Made by a program: the position numbers and the translations under genes
Assembly: GCA_032358165.1 (NCBI GenBank)
Contig: JAALGY010000042.1
Location: 1,240,001-1,304,000 of the forward strand
DNA: 64,000 bases
From: Diplosphaera chodatii
Lineage: Eukaryota > Chlorophyta > Trebouxiophyceae > Prasiolales > Stichococcaceae
Direction: 5' to 3'
Part shown: in pieces, positions 36,539-49,104 of the stretch
Position numbering within the stretch: position 1 is the first letter of the stretch
Layout: every line of letters begins with the position of its first letter
Notes under the pieces: model-generated
What the model saw: the letters and a program-made list of their open reading frames with translations, nothing else
Databases searched by the model: none
What the model was told of the DNA's origin: nothing

Positions 36539-37940
36539 GCTCTGCCGCAACCTCCGATCATCAGGTGATCTGCATTACGGCATCATGGCGCGCCAGTAGA
36601 AACCCACGGCAACCGGCAGAAGTCACAAGACCTACTACGTCCCCTTCCAAAAGTTGTTGCAGGTGCGCGGCACTGACGTCGGAATGAGCTAAAGCAGCAG
36701 GCCAGCGCAGCTGCTACTTCGGGAATGCATGCGCAGACATTGTCATTTCCGGTATGGCATCATGGACCGACCGCCGCTGTGTGTCGCATAGCACTACTTG
36801 GAAGCGCTGCGGTCCAACACTGTCCTACGTTGTACGTACAGCCAGCTGTCGAGGCGTGCAAGCCAGTCCAGCGTGTGCTGCTGTACCTCCGTCACCCACT
36901 CTTGCTGCCGCAGCCGAACAACCATTCAATCTGCCTAGGCAGCACTCGTCAGCTCCGCACCCAGGTACCAAGCAGCACTCGCTGTGTGCTGCACAAGCTA
37001 GCTGCTTTCCACCGCTCCAATCGGCGCCAGCAGTTGCTCGCACAGTACGCATAGCCAGTCCAGCAAAGCATGACTTCTGAGGTCTACATCATTCACAAAA
37101 GATCACCAAAACCTCACGTCCAGCAGTATCCAAGCAGTCATCCCAAGTGGTCAGCAGCAGATGATGTGTCCCTGATCTTGATCCTGAGGTGCTGGCGCTG
37201 ACGAAAGTCAGTATCCAGGGTGCAGGCAGCAATGCAGCTCGGCTGCTGCACTAGACATCGTGTGCAGCATCGTTTCTACTGTACGTTCACCAGCTGGCTG
37301 GCAAGCCGTCATGCATCCCTATTCTGCAAGTTGGCTGCCCTTCTTGCCATTCGTCAACACTGCGATGGGATGACAATAGCCCTCACTGCCGCAATTAGTG
37401 AAGATGTACAGTGACAAACAGCAGAGCCGGAATGCAGCACTATGCACTCACATGTGCTGAGGCACCACTACACTAAAATGCCGGCTGTGACGCACCAGCA
37501 TGTGCAAGCAGCCAGCAGCCGCCGTTGCAGGCACTGCACCTGCTGTGTTGTGATGACACAATGAATTGCCATATTCCAGCTGCGCTTATGGTGGAGTGCC
37601 CTTTCAGCCAACATTTGAAGCTGCGCAATGCTCACACGTGGTGTGCCAGCACCTGTGGTCAGGTCCGCCAGAAAACACCCCGGGCAACATGTAGGGGCTG
37701 CAACAGCCCCCCAAGGAAATTCGAGCCTGCTTGCCAAAGACCTCGCCCTTGCGCTGTGCTGGGTGGTACTAATGTTGCCTCCTTGATCACCTGCACACAC
37801 TGAGAACGACCCCTGACATCTTGGCTGGCTGACAACACACCCGGTTGGCAGCAATTGGACAGGGCGCACTGACGCAGCAAGCACCCGGCTGCCCTGAAGC
37901 AGCCGCCCATCGCAGCCTGCAGCGGTGCCACAAACCAGCA
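36539..37940. other. intergenic region between lipase A and the unknown gene
   Basis: About 1.4 kb with lower GC than the genes. No exon with a recognisable motif, no tRNA and no mobile element were seen. It should hold the lipase A promoter and the 3' UTR of the gene at 37941-39333. Confidence 0.6.
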
Positions 37941-39333
37941 TCAACGCCGCACCATCTCAGCCGGCTCGTCGAAGTCGATGGCCAGGCCCGTGCGCTCGCT
38001 CTTCACCATGTCCACGTTGTAGGGCTCCCGCCGCCTGCCCCGCAGCTTCGCGACGCTGTTGGGCAGCCGCATCGCCGTGGCGCCGACGCTGCACTGGAGC
38101 ATGATGCCGGCCGCCGCCGCGGGGCTGCAGCCCTCCAGCACCAGCATGGTGCCGGCGTCGCACACGAGGTTGAGCAGCTCCGGCCCCTGCTGCCCCGCCA
38201 TCAGCGCATTGCCGATGTTGAGGCTGGTCCTCAGCGCCGTAGGCAGCGGGCCGCCGCCCACGTTAGGCGGCCGCGTCACTACGGAGTCGATCGCCACCAG
38301 GTCCAGCAGCTCGTCGCGGCGATGGGTGGGCTGTGCGCTCTCGACCTTGGTGATGGTCTGGCCCAGCTTGCCGAGCTCCGCGGTCACCGCGGGGCCGGCG
38401 ACCGAGGCCTTGGGCGCGAGCTCAGCGGTGAACGTGGTGGACTCGATCATCCTGGCAGGCAGGCAGACAGCTTTCAGCTGCAGCGAGGGGAGGGCACCAT
38501 GTTGCCAGCCTCTGCACCAGTGCGCTGAGGACCGGAGCTGTGCAGCCCAACATGCGACTCTGCTTTTGGCTCACTGCGCTGCTGTCGGAGCGAAATTGCG
38601 GCTCGCCTGTAGAAGTTGCCGTCCGGCGGGCGGCGCAGCACGTGGCGCCTGCCGGGCGTGGCCGGGTTGACGGACGACAGGATGCGCCACTGCTGCGCGC
38701 CGCCGGGCGCGGCCACGGCGGCGGCCCGAAACTCCACGGTGAAGTCTTGCAGGAAGGCGTTGCACGCGATGAGGTCCGCCGTGCTGGCGGCCGGCGCGGC
38801 GCGGCGGCCTGCGGCCGCCGGGGCCCTGCCGTCCTGCAGGAACGCCTGCAGCCGCTGCAGCCTGATGCAGGTCCGGTCCGCCTGGCCGCACACCGCCAGC
38901 TCCAGCACCACGGATGCTTTGATCGGCACGTCGGCGTGGAATAGCCCGTGGCGTTGCAGCTGCTGCTGCTGCTCGAATCTGACCTGCAGCCGCTGCTCCG
39001 CACCCACCACCTCGTCGTAGATCACGCTGCTCTTACGGCCTGGCTGCCGGCCCTGCTTCAGCTGCATGGCGGAGCATCCAGCGTCGCACTTGTGCGCCTG
39101 CGCTGAGCTGCCTGCGTCACAAGCACGAGCACAGACGTGGCTGTCAACGCTTGGTCACCAGCGCTGTCACCATGGAACATCGGGCTACAACTGCAGGAGT
39201 TCTGCCCAAGCCCTGCACGCTCACCTGCATCGCCGCTCTCGCTGGCACCACCCCGCAGGCGCAGCACCTCGCCGCCGACGCCCAGCTCCTTCTCCGCTTC
39301 TGCAGCAACAGCGGCCGACCCTGCCGTCATCAT
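37941..39333 (-). CDS. protein of unknown function, three exons
   Basis: Predicted 371 aa from exons 39333-39225, 39102-38607 and 38451-37941 (1116 nt, in frame). I do not recognise the family. The first part is Ala/Glu-rich; the middle exon has a glutamine-rich helix (FEQQQQLQRHG) and a short Ala/Pro-rich linker; the last exon is compact, with hydrophobic stretches such as GIMLQCSVGATAMRLP and a charged end (FDEPAEMVRR). No signal peptide or membrane helix is evident. The second intron uses a GC donor (TACAG|GCGAGC). The ATG pair at 39333/39330 was chosen because it opens a clean frame. The start lies only 8 nt past the stop codon of the exon assigned to lipase B, so the two models may not both be right. 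Confidence 0.6.
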
Positions 39334-39340
39334 CGGGTTG

Positions 39341-42300
39341 TCATCGACGGATGCGCTCACTCAGCAGCTGTGGGGGTGCCAGGGAGCAGTGACCACGGTG
39401 CCCATCACCAAGGCCCAGCAGCAAAGCGAGCTGCTGGCAGGGAACGTTACCTACGAGCCCAACGTAGTCGAACACGAGCAGCTCGGGCGTCTGCAGGCTG
39501 CAGCGACACCCGCCCGCCTGGAGCAACGCGCGCAGCTCCTGCACCGAGCCCTGCGCCTGCTTGCCCGGGTACAGCATGAACACGGTCTTGCCCGGCGTTG
39601 CCGTCGCCAGCGACTCTACGAGCCACTCGGCGGCGGGGGGCACGAAGTCGTCCCGCAGCGTGTGCGCGAGCAGGACCGCCGGCTCCGGCGGTGGCGGCTC
39701 ATGTGCCTGGCAGGGCGGACGGCATTAGGAGTCATGCTGCAAGGCGGGATATGCACAGGCACGCTGCGCATTGCAGGGTGCGCAGATCTGATATGTGATG
39801 CTCAGACACGGCGGGTGAGGGGAGCAGGCAGGCAAGCTCGCCTCTACGGCATTCAGAGGCACCCGCCGCATAAGCACATCGCATCCTGGTGCATTGACTC
39901 ACCACAGCCTCCATGCGTGACACCTCCTCCCGCAGCGGCGCGACATAGTCGAAGTGGTCCTGAGTGCAGAAACATTCATTCGCTCAGAAGAGCCATGCAG
40001 CACCTCTGAGACCGGGGTGATGGAAGCCACACAACCTAGCCATATTCATACACACAGTTCTCCAGTGGTGCTGGCAGGGATATGGCAATCTGCGTGGGGT
40101 CAGCGCATTGACTTGGACTGGCTTAAGAGCAGTGCACGGCAGAAAGCATGGCTGTGAACAGCTGCAGGTTGGCTACGTCCGAGTGTTCATTGACAGACGC
40201 ACCAGTATGCCAGGGTACTGCAGGAGCATGGAGCGTGTGACGGCGGGCATCCCGCCCACATGCCGGGGCAGCTACAGACAGGGAAGAGAGGCGATCAGGA
40301 CACGTCAATACGCTGACAGCACGATGCATGGTGCGCGTGTCCCACAGGAGCTGCAGCATGGGCGGTAATGCGAACAGGCTGCCATGCTCTCAGGCGACAC
40401 TGTGCCCACCGGCGCACCGGAAACAATTTGACGACGCCAGACAGCATGGCAACCGCCAGGTTCGCATCCCAATCCCACTGGCCGTCAATATCGCTGTCAG
40501 TCGTCATGACGCGCCCCTGTACACGCAGGTTGCCGTCTGCGATATCCCTCACTAGGAGCAGTTGACGGTCGCTCCATGGTGGCTGTGCACGGAGTGCAAG
40601 CATACACTCCTTGCACCCTTGGCATGAGCTCAGCATACCCATGACTTGGCCTCTCTTTGGCCTACCCGCTTGGCTGTATTGAAGGAGGAGATGTATCGCA
40701 CTGTGCTGTGCTGCACGTATCCCAGCCCCGTGGGCACCCTGGTCGCGATGTCGGACCCATGAACATACCGGCTGCAATTGGTGACACATTTGCTCAGCAC
40801 ACACGCATGGTGGACGGGTGTGATGACACATGTACATGCTGCTCAGCACCATCCTGCATGTGCCGGTCGGCAGGCCATCGCCCCAACACATAGGGGCCAG
40901 ATATCAGGGTGCACATGAGAGCGTGCTCACAGGGTCTTGGCGCCAAGGGCGGCATTGTAGTTGCGCACAAACCCGATGTCACCGACACGCGGCTCGCCAA
41001 AGGTCAGCACCCCAGCGATGCGCTTCGCGATTTTCGGCTCGTGCACAGCCAACCCCATGGCGCACACCACAGCGAATGCCCCTGCAGTTGTCATGTCACC
41101 TCATGGCAAGCAGGACTTAGGCACATGTGCAGGTTGCTTTATGCTTCTACACACTGGCAGTGCAGCACAGTCTGGCCCAAGCGCATTGCTGAAGCCCTCA
41201 GTCTTGCAGGTGTGTGCACATACAGTGCATCTGACGCTCACCTCCCAGCGAGTGGCCGCAGATGTAAATGGGCTTTTGTGCCACCTTTGGCTGCAGGAGG
41301 CACTTGCAGAAGTGAGCCACAGGGCACAATCTGACTCAGTGCTCAGTGAGGGCACAAGCAGGAGTGACACATGGTCAGCTAAGACAGGATGCCTGCATGA
41401 CAGGCCGTCAAGACGGGTGCAAAGCACACAGACCAGATGCTACAGGTGCAGCAGCAGCACAGTAACCACACTTCTTTCAGCATCTGCACAACAGCTGCAA
41501 ATACGGTCGATGAGTCCGGCAACGGGCCGTGCTGCAGTGAGGCGGCGTCCTCTGTGTGGCCAAACAGAGCCCCATACCAGCCGTCGTGCACCTGTGAAAT
41601 GCTGCGGTTGGGTGACTGCTTGCATGCAGGGGTGCAATGCCGCTGCACCTGGCAGCGTCATGCAGGGGCAGACCGGTAGCTTCAGCGCACGATGTTGTCG
41701 TGTCCTTATGCATGCATCTACAACAATCACCTGCCCAAAGCCGTCATGGTGGGTCATGCTCAGGTCGATGCTCGTCTGCCAGTTTAACAGGTTGAGGGGT
41801 GATGTGCCCCTGCAGGGTGGCAGGTGTCAGAAGTAAGCTGTCACAGCTGTCGTGTGAGTGCAACCCCTGGTCTGTCAAGCCCGGCAGGCTCAAGAGGCAG
41901 TCTCAAGGACCTGCTGCATCGGCGTGTCCAGTTGCTTGCATGAACCTATGAATGGCAGAGCTGGTAGCAGCGCACCTGAAGCAGAGGATCACAGCATCGT
42001 TGTTGGACAAGCTGTACCAGTAGGTCAATGGCGCAGTGGCCGACTGGTGGCTGGCCTGTCAGCAGCCAGAACAAGATGTCACGGTGAGCTTGTTGTAAAA
42101 ACAGAATGGTGTCCTCTGTGTGCTTTAGCGTAACACTGTCAGCTGGCAAGCAACCTTTGTGAGAAGGTCACAACAGGTAGCTGTAGGGGCTGGCAGATTG
42201 CGAACCATACATGTTGACCAATTGCTCACACAACACAAGCATGCAGGGCAACAAGAGCAGCACCTACCGTTTGGTCGCCATTGAAGGTATAGCCCCATCG

Positions 42301-43786
42301 CGAGACAATGTCCCTGATGACCTCTGGTTCCTCATACGCCGCGAAGCACGCGGTTGCGCAGAGGTGCGCGCGCCTGGCATCTGCCAATCCCGCATGTGCC
42401 TGCATACACCAAGGCACTCCTGGCGCCGCTACAAGCCTCTCAACCGGTCTGTTGTACGATGCAGAAATGGTGGACTACAGCCTTCGCTCGCCACGCTGCT
42501 AACATGCCTGCCTTGCACAGGCGTCATCCTTGCACCATGTTGGGCCCCAGCATCCCACAAGCAGTGGGCAGCTATAAGCATTAAACCCTTAACAATATTG
42601 TGCAGGTGACTACTAGCTGGCAGGATGCGCAAGGTACTTATGCTGGTGATACGCATGCCCGACCTGCGCAGCAGTCACCTGCGCGTCATCATCAAACGGG
42701 AAGTGGGTATACTGGTGCGGCAGCGCAAAGTCGGTCGCCAAAAAGCCATTGACCATGGAATACTGCGCCGTCCTGCCATCCTGCAGCTTGTACCTGTCTG
42801 CGACACCACAGGCGCAACATCATCCTCCACACGAGGCTCCCCTAGTGACTTTGTGTGCCCTGTATGGCCTAGGATATGCCACAGGAGCTGCTCAGCACAC
42901 ACAACCTGCAGTCACACCACGGGGTCGTGCGCACATACCAGTGGCAAGTACGAGATGGTCAGCGTCGGCAGCAGGCGGTAACCTCGATGCTCACCGACAA
43001 GCTGAAAGTGAGCCAGCCAGGCACTGAGCCTGGGCTCCAGCCAGGTGAACAGGGGCCCGGCGCCCAGGAGCTTGATCGAGAGGGCGACGGCGTTGTAGCT
43101 GAGCGCGGTGTAGCCCAGCTGCAGCGGCTCCTGCCAGGCGTCCCGCACGCGCCGGCCGACCAGCTGCACGTCCGGCTTGCCGAGCAGCGAGGAGCAGAAG
43201 CTGTCCGCCGTCCCGGGCAGCCTGCGTCGGGCATAGTGCTGAGTGTGATGTCGGCCGCAAAATTTCCTTCTGGCACGTCTTTCTAGCAGACATCGAGGTG
43301 TCCGCTGCCGTGCGGACACGAGGATCTGTCACCGTGGCATGTGCTGCGTGAGAGGGTCTCGAGGGCTGCATCTGGCAGGTCCCGAATCATGCCGTAGTAA
43401 GCGTGGAAGGGAACACCGCATGCAGTCAGGGCGGCTCGGCCAGCCAGCTGTGGCCATGTGCCGCACCCAATGATAGCAGCATCGCGCGCTTCCCCTGACG
43501 TCTGTGCCGTCCTCAGGCTCGCCCGAGCGCCCCACTCATTGCTCGCAGACGGTTCGTCCACAAGGACGATGCTCCAGGGCAGCTGGAGGACGTCGATCAA
43601 GGCCACCAGCGGCAGCAGCAGGAGCCGAAGCGCAAAATTGGCCCAGGGACCCCCCACCATGCTGGGCAGGCGAATGCGCTGCTGTGCGAAGGAGTGAAGC
43701 TTTGCGAGCACAGCTTCGTGTGCTTGATCGATGAGGTGCTGGAATTTCAGCACTTGCTGCTCAAAGACGTTCAGCGGACTCTTCAT
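39341..43786 (-). CDS. class 3 lipase B, membrane-anchored, with C-terminal extension
   Basis: Paralog of lipase A. Exons (minus strand): 43786-43467, 43221-42995, 42797-42679, 42399-42268, 42043-41976, 41809-41731, 41591-41472, 41290-41242, 41081-40931, 40771-40666, 40516-40418, 40271-40203 and 39959-39903, then probably 39706-39341. Motifs: IYICGHSLGG (Ser near 369), TFGEPRVGD, HGSDIATRVP (Asp near 429) and DHFDY (His near 515). Every shared exon has the same phase as in lipase A. After the DHFDY exon, where lipase A simply ends, a GTGAGT donor joins in phase to an exon of about 121 codons (contains LLAHTLRDDFVPP and VFMLYPGKQ) of unknown function; without it the frame would stop at 39732. 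The frame is open upstream to an ATG at 43960; 43786 is used because its protein start best matches the paralog. Total about 653 aa. Confidence 0.8.
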
Positions 43787-44420
43787 GCGTGCTGCCTGTG
43801 ACCTGATCAGCCGATTGATCAGCCTGTGGACTCCACGTGCTGGCCCGGTTTCACAGCTGCTTATGCTGCGACAGGCCGCACTTGGCCGGGAACGGATCAC
43901 CCTGCTGCAGCAGACAGCGGCCTGCGTGTGTGAGGGACCAAGACCCTTTGTGCAGACCACACACCTGCAAACCTCTGATCACGACACCGTCGTACAGGCA
44001 GATCTAGATCGGTCCCGTCCCGTGCATCGCGTCATGAGAGGGATCGTGAGTCTGCAGTCTCATGGTGACTGGCACATCAGCGTGGTTCGCTGAGGATGTC
44101 CGCCCGTTGATGTACACCATGAGCTGACAGCGAGATACGTTCTGGTGCCTGTTGCCACAAGCAGGCATGCGGCAACATGCACTGAACCGAACTGATGTCG
44201 TCCATAGCCTGACGCAACAAATGACACAGCGGTGTCATCAAGGTCCTGGTGTGTGTTAGAATCTTTGGCACTTGGACCATAGGCATTGTTCCGTCCCAGA
44301 CAAACCCACTGTTCCTAGTAGCCGCGGTGCAAGCTTGGCCAGCAAGTAAGCTAGACAGCTATTGCCATGTGCACGATGGTGCGGCCGTGTGTCCTACTGC
44401 TCGCTCACGGTTTCACACCC
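43787..44420. other. region between lipase B and the insertase gene
   Basis: It contains an open frame continuing upstream from the lipase B start to 43960. The rest (43961-44420) shows no gene and should hold the lipase B promoter and the insertase 3' UTR. Confidence 0.5.
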
Positions 44421-47400
44421 TCACTGTCGGTGTTGCAGTTCCTGTTCAAGGGGCTCCAGGAACTTTGTCCGCAGCCGGGGGTCCAACGCCACTGCCCGCC
44501 GGACAACATCAGCCGCTTCCTCCTTCCTGCCCGCCCGCGCCAGGGCGCTGCCCGCGGTCAGCAGCGCCTGCACAGCCGTCTCCTTCCCGCTGCCATCGAT
44601 GCTGTGGCCGGCAGTGCCGCTGCTGGTGCTTCTGCTGCCGCCGCTGCTGCCACTGTCAATACTGCTGGCGCTGTTCCTGCGCACAGGGTCCGCTGGCCCG
44701 GCAGCGGCCGGACCACCGCCAGCGTCTGCAATGGAAGCCGCTGCCTTGCCCTGCTGCTTCCTGCTCCTGCTTGCCTTCCGGGCCCGCGTCGCGTATGTGT
44801 GCACGGGCGCGGCCCTTGCCGGCTCGGCACGGCTGATAGGAGCCGCCAGGTCGGCTGCCTGCTGCAGGGCAGAGAGCGCGCCCTCCATATCGCCCTGCAA
44901 GTCAGAAGTGGGTTTACAGGGAATGAACCACGGTATATGCTGGCCGGTTTGCGGCTGTCCCAGCTGCGCTGCACTGGGAGCATGTTGCCAGCGTGCCTAC
45001 AGCTCTTTGACCTGACACCTCACCGAATTACTAAGCCCCTTGGAAGCGGAGACCCTCACCGCACGGTCAAGCGCCACGCCGCAGCCCAGAAGCGCCCGCG
45101 CCCGCTGCTGCCGTTGCTCAGCATCTCCCCAGGCCTCTGCAGCCTGCTGATACGCCGCCGCAGCGGCCTGCCACTCGCCCAGCGAGGCATTCACCTGCGC
45201 TTGGCACCACGCAACACTCAGGCATGTGTTCAGCCTCTGCCTGCAACTGCGGCCTTACAGAGCCAGAGGTGGAGCCGCACATCGACTAACCCCAGAGCGA
45301 GACATCTCGATGGCTTGGCAATAAACGGCTGCATACAAGGGTGGGCACCTGCCCGAGGGCGAAGCAGGCGGAGGCGTCCCCGGGCCGGAGCTCCAGGACG
45401 CGCTGCAGCAGGCGCCTGGCGCTGCCCGCCTGCCCTGCAGCGGTGAACTCCGCCGCCTGCAAGCCCATGTCAGCATGATACATGAAGAGCCAATCAATCC
45501 TCCAAGCAAACTGCCCAAACACATCCTGTCCATCACGGTTGCCAGCAGCATCGGAGGCACCTGACCAATACTTCAAGTTTGTCAAGGCCATTCGCGGTCC
45601 TGCGGTGCTGTTTGTGTCCAGAAGATGGGACTCGCCTTCCGGAACAGCGCACCGACGTCGGCCGTGCCCTCCGCAAACGCTGACGCTGCGGCGCTGACCA
45701 CTGCTGATGGCGGCGGACGGCTGCCTGCCGCCGGCCGTTGGTCCAGCAACCGGCCTCTGTCGGCGGGCGGCGGCGGCGGCGTCAGCCCCACTGCAGCCCT
45801 GCAGCGGAGGTGACAGCGCATGATTTTGGCGATGTTTAGAGAACGAGGTGGCACAAGGGATGTCACGCTGTGCATGCTGCTGTGAGCGGTGAAAGCCGCT
45901 GCCCATGACGCCAGATGCTAGCCAGCTGGCGACTGCTGTGGCGTCATGCCAGGGGCAAGCCCGAGGCGTTTAGGCAGCAGACTGGACAAACATGCTGGAC
46001 CTGGCGCAACTACGAAGGGCACCGTGACCAGGAGCTGCCGCCTTAGGGTGGCCGCATACGGCATCGACAGCAGGTCTACGGCTGACAAGTTTCACAGTCA
46101 CGACTCCAGGTCCGCAGCTGAAGGACTCCGCAGCCACCTGACGGACGGCAGCCTGAGGAGGGACTGCTGCCCCAGGGTGGCCAGGCCGCTGGACAGCCAG
46201 TACACCAGCGACGCGTGCGGCAGCTGCAGCGCCACCAGCAGCATCGGCACCGTCAGCCACTCCAGGAACAGCCGCAGCTTGCCCATCAGCCACGCCTCCA
46301 CCGCTCCTGCGCTGCAATGTCAAAAATTGTGAGCAGCCAAACGGTTGGAAGACTTACAAAGTTCCTCAAGCAGTGTGCATCCCCCCAGCCGCTCTCCAAA
46401 GTGTCTGCAGCATTATGCCCGCGGCAATGCCACACTCGCAATGGTTTACTTTGAGGTGCTCTCGTCAGCGGCACCACCTGGTCCACAGCGATTTACGCAC
46501 GGCAAGCAGAGGACCTTGCGGTGTGGTCACCTTGCGGCCTGCCGCCGCCAGCATTGCCAAACGCAGCGTTGACGTTGGCAAACATGACACCCGCGATCGC
46601 GACCGGCAGCACGATGCCGACGCTGCCCAGCGGCACCAGGCCCTGCCAGGAGATACCGTTTCAAGTAATGCATGGCTTTGACACACAGATATGTGTCAAG
46701 CTCATTGTGGCCACATGCCGCAGCTGCCATGCAGCGCAGGCACCAACCAGTTCTGAACAGGTTGGGCCTTTGCAGCTTGGTTACGTGCCAACGCCATCTT
46801 TACGATGCCGTCACGGACGCAAAGCAGCCAGCATGCTGGTCGCGCCTCTCAGACTATAAAATGTCGCATAACCGGCATGCCGCACCTGCGCCGTCTGCGT
46901 CGCCAGGTCCAGCGCGGGGGCGGTCAGGTCGGGGAACCAGAGCGCGCCGCCGGCCTCCAGTCCCGGCCAGGGCGCCAGCGCCATGCGCCGCGTCGCCCAC
47001 ATGGCGGTGACGAACACCGGCAGCTGCGGGCAAGAAGAATTTACACTGTGTTCCTGACCCCGCCCGACGCCATGTTCGCGGTGTACCCCAGACTGCGCAT
47101 CGGCCAACGGACACAGACATGCGGGTTTCAGCTCGAGTGGTCCGCCTCCGCAACAGCCTCAAGAGCGGTGGGGTGCGCACCTGCACCAAGGGCGCCACTA
47201 AAATCCAGGCGGGCGACGGCAGGCCGCGCCGCGCGCGCAGCTCCCCGAAGATCTGCGCGGTGCGCTGCATGCGCGGCTGCGGCCCCGCCGCAGCTCCTGC
47301 TGCGGGCGCCGCATCCGCTGCCGGCGTCGCCGCCGCCGGCTGTGCCCCGCCAACCGCAGCAGGCTGCTCGGGGGGGTGGGCCCCAGGGGGCCGAAGCCCC

Positions 47401-48411
47401 GCCGCCGGTCCGGCGGCAGCCGCGGCGCCGCCTGCCGCCTGCCGGGGGCCGCCGGCCGCCGGCTGGGCATCCGCTGTGCCTGCACCCCGTTCCGCTGCCG
47501 CCATGCTGCGAGCCTGCAAGTGTCACCAGAGCAGCTGCTGGTCTGCCTCTATGCTTGCGTGGACCTTGCTTGCCGCTGTACTTGTCACAGTGGATGCAGG
47601 ATGCCATGTGGATGGCCAGCAGCAGGTCAGGGGTCTCAGTGATCCCTGCTGCACGGACAGCTGCACAGCAGTGCCCACCCCCACCGCACACCTGCTGGAA
47701 CAGCGGGATCGCAGCCGCGGCCCGCATCTGCCGCAGCGTCAGCGGCAGCATCGCCAGCCGCACGCCTGCACATATGACACACCATGCCTGAACGCCTGCC
47801 CTGTGATGCAGTACGTGTGTGATGCTCGACACAGGCACAGTCTAGACCTGGGCAGTGGTTCGCTGGCCCAAGTGGGAAGCTGGGCACCCACCGATGGCCG
47901 TCGCCGACAGCGTTGCCCACCAGGGCAGCCCTGTAGCGGCGTGCAGGCCGTCGATGAGCTGCGTGGCGGCGGCCACGGGGCCGAAGCCGCCGGCTGCCGC
48001 CGGGTCCACGGGTGCTGCCGCCGTGGCCAGCATCACCGCTGCCGGGAGGCTCGCGCGCGGCTCGCTGCCATTGAACAAGGCGCCAGCAGCGATGTCTCCC
48101 GAATCGTGATCACGCTGATCACAGGCGCTTCCGCCGCACGTCGTCGCCTGCCGCTGGCCGCCGCCGCAGCCACGGCAGTGCTCGGAGGCGTGCGGCGTGC
48201 GCCTGCAGCGCTCATGCGCCGCTGCCTGAGACCAGCCAGCGAGGCTGCAGAGCTGCCTGGCCGCAGGCGCGCTTCTGTAATCCACTTGCAGCACCAAGCT
48301 GACGAGCTGCTGAGCTGTCAGTGCCAGCTTGCCGCGTGGGCTGCTGCCTGCCGGAGCCGCGCCCCAGGCATCCCCAGCGGCAGACAGCATGCGCCGCCGC
48401 ACCTGCTGCAT
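44421..48411 (-). CDS. OXA2-type YidC/Oxa1 membrane insertase with C-terminal TPR repeats
   Basis: Inserts proteins into an organelle inner membrane; predicted 741 aa. Exons (minus strand): 48411-47892, 47765-47692, 47513-47181, 47023-46886, 46642-46531, 46306-46138, 45798-45636, 45456-45349, 45194-45060 and 44894-44421 (2226 nt, in frame). The arginine-rich start MQQVRRRMLSAAG resembles a mitochondrial presequence. The Oxa1 core begins with GLPWWATLSATAIGVRLAML near residue 160 and LPLTLRQMR; further membrane segments follow in LPVFVTAMWATRRMA, VGIVLPVAIAGVMFANVN and LTVPMLLVALQLPHASLVYW. An Ala/Pro-rich insert occupies about residues 199-280. Three TPR-like helical pairs follow (RRLLQRVLELRPGDASACFA; YQQAAEAWGDAEQRQQRA; RKEEAADVVRRAVALDPRL) after a Ser-rich linker. 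This arrangement is that of plant OXA2 proteins. Intron 7 has a GC donor (AAG|GCGAGT). A decayed copy of exon 1 lies at 53885-54336. Confidence 0.88.
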
Positions 48412-49104
48412 GGCCGCAGCGGCTCAAACGCAGAGGCGGAAGCAAGATGGTGCAATCCTGCGGCTGTCAAGAACGCCGAGGCCGAGCTGTTGCTGCTCAA
48501 GGGTCGGGCTTTGGTGTTCGATGAACAATGTGTTTGTTTGTTGGGCATTTACGTCGGGCAGTGTCCACTGTATACAGGCGTCTCAACGGCGTCGCAATCC
48601 AAACTTGAGTGGTGGATCACGATAGGTGTGTATAGCCAAAGGTGCAACTATTTGGAATGCACATGCAGTGCATGGCAACTACCACCACAGGGTGGTGGTG
48701 TGCATGATCGCATCAGGCTTGCAGGGTGCATCATGTGCACAACGTGCAAGCGGCTGCGTGTGTGTATTGTGGCACGTCTGCCAGGCATCGCTCGCAGGCC
48801 TGTAAGACTCACAACGTCGAGACTGGCGGCAGCGTGACTGAAATCCGCAGTGCAAAGACTGACGGCAGTTCAAGCAGTTTGCAGTTTGACTGAAGTGCTG
48901 AACCGTGCCAATTCCGTGCAAAGATCAATGCCTGAGTTCCCATAGACAGGCAGGAATGGTCCGCAACAAAGGAAGACGTGTATGCACCCAAGTGTCTCCA
49001 GCTGCCCAGGCGTGAATGGTGAGATTTTCGGGCGGCGTTCAGCTCCTACGCTAGCCACCGCCGTCGATGTGCATACCGTCTGCACGAGTCTATCATGCTT
49101 GCAC
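48412..49104. other. intergenic region upstream of the insertase gene
   Basis: It holds the insertase promoter and the 3' UTR of the secreted-protein gene F. No gene was seen. A short repeat of CCAC units occurs near 48682. Confidence 0.55.

Noticed and set aside
36560..37940. possible tRNA or mobile element in the largest gene-free stretch
   Set aside because: No clover-leaf with A and B boxes, no terminal repeats and no transposase-like frame could be seen by eye.
37845..38528. 227-aa open frame on the + strand
   Set aside because: Antisense to the last exon of the gene at 37941-39333, whose minus-strand frame joins in phase to upstream exons.
44367..45446. 359-aa open frame on the + strand
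   Set aside because: Antisense to the TPR exons of the insertase gene and crosses its introns; no motif.
47119..48837. 572-aa open frame on the + strand
   Set aside because: It is antisense to the insertase exons, which have splice sites, phase and family motifs on the minus strand. Long opposite frames are expected in GC-rich coding DNA.
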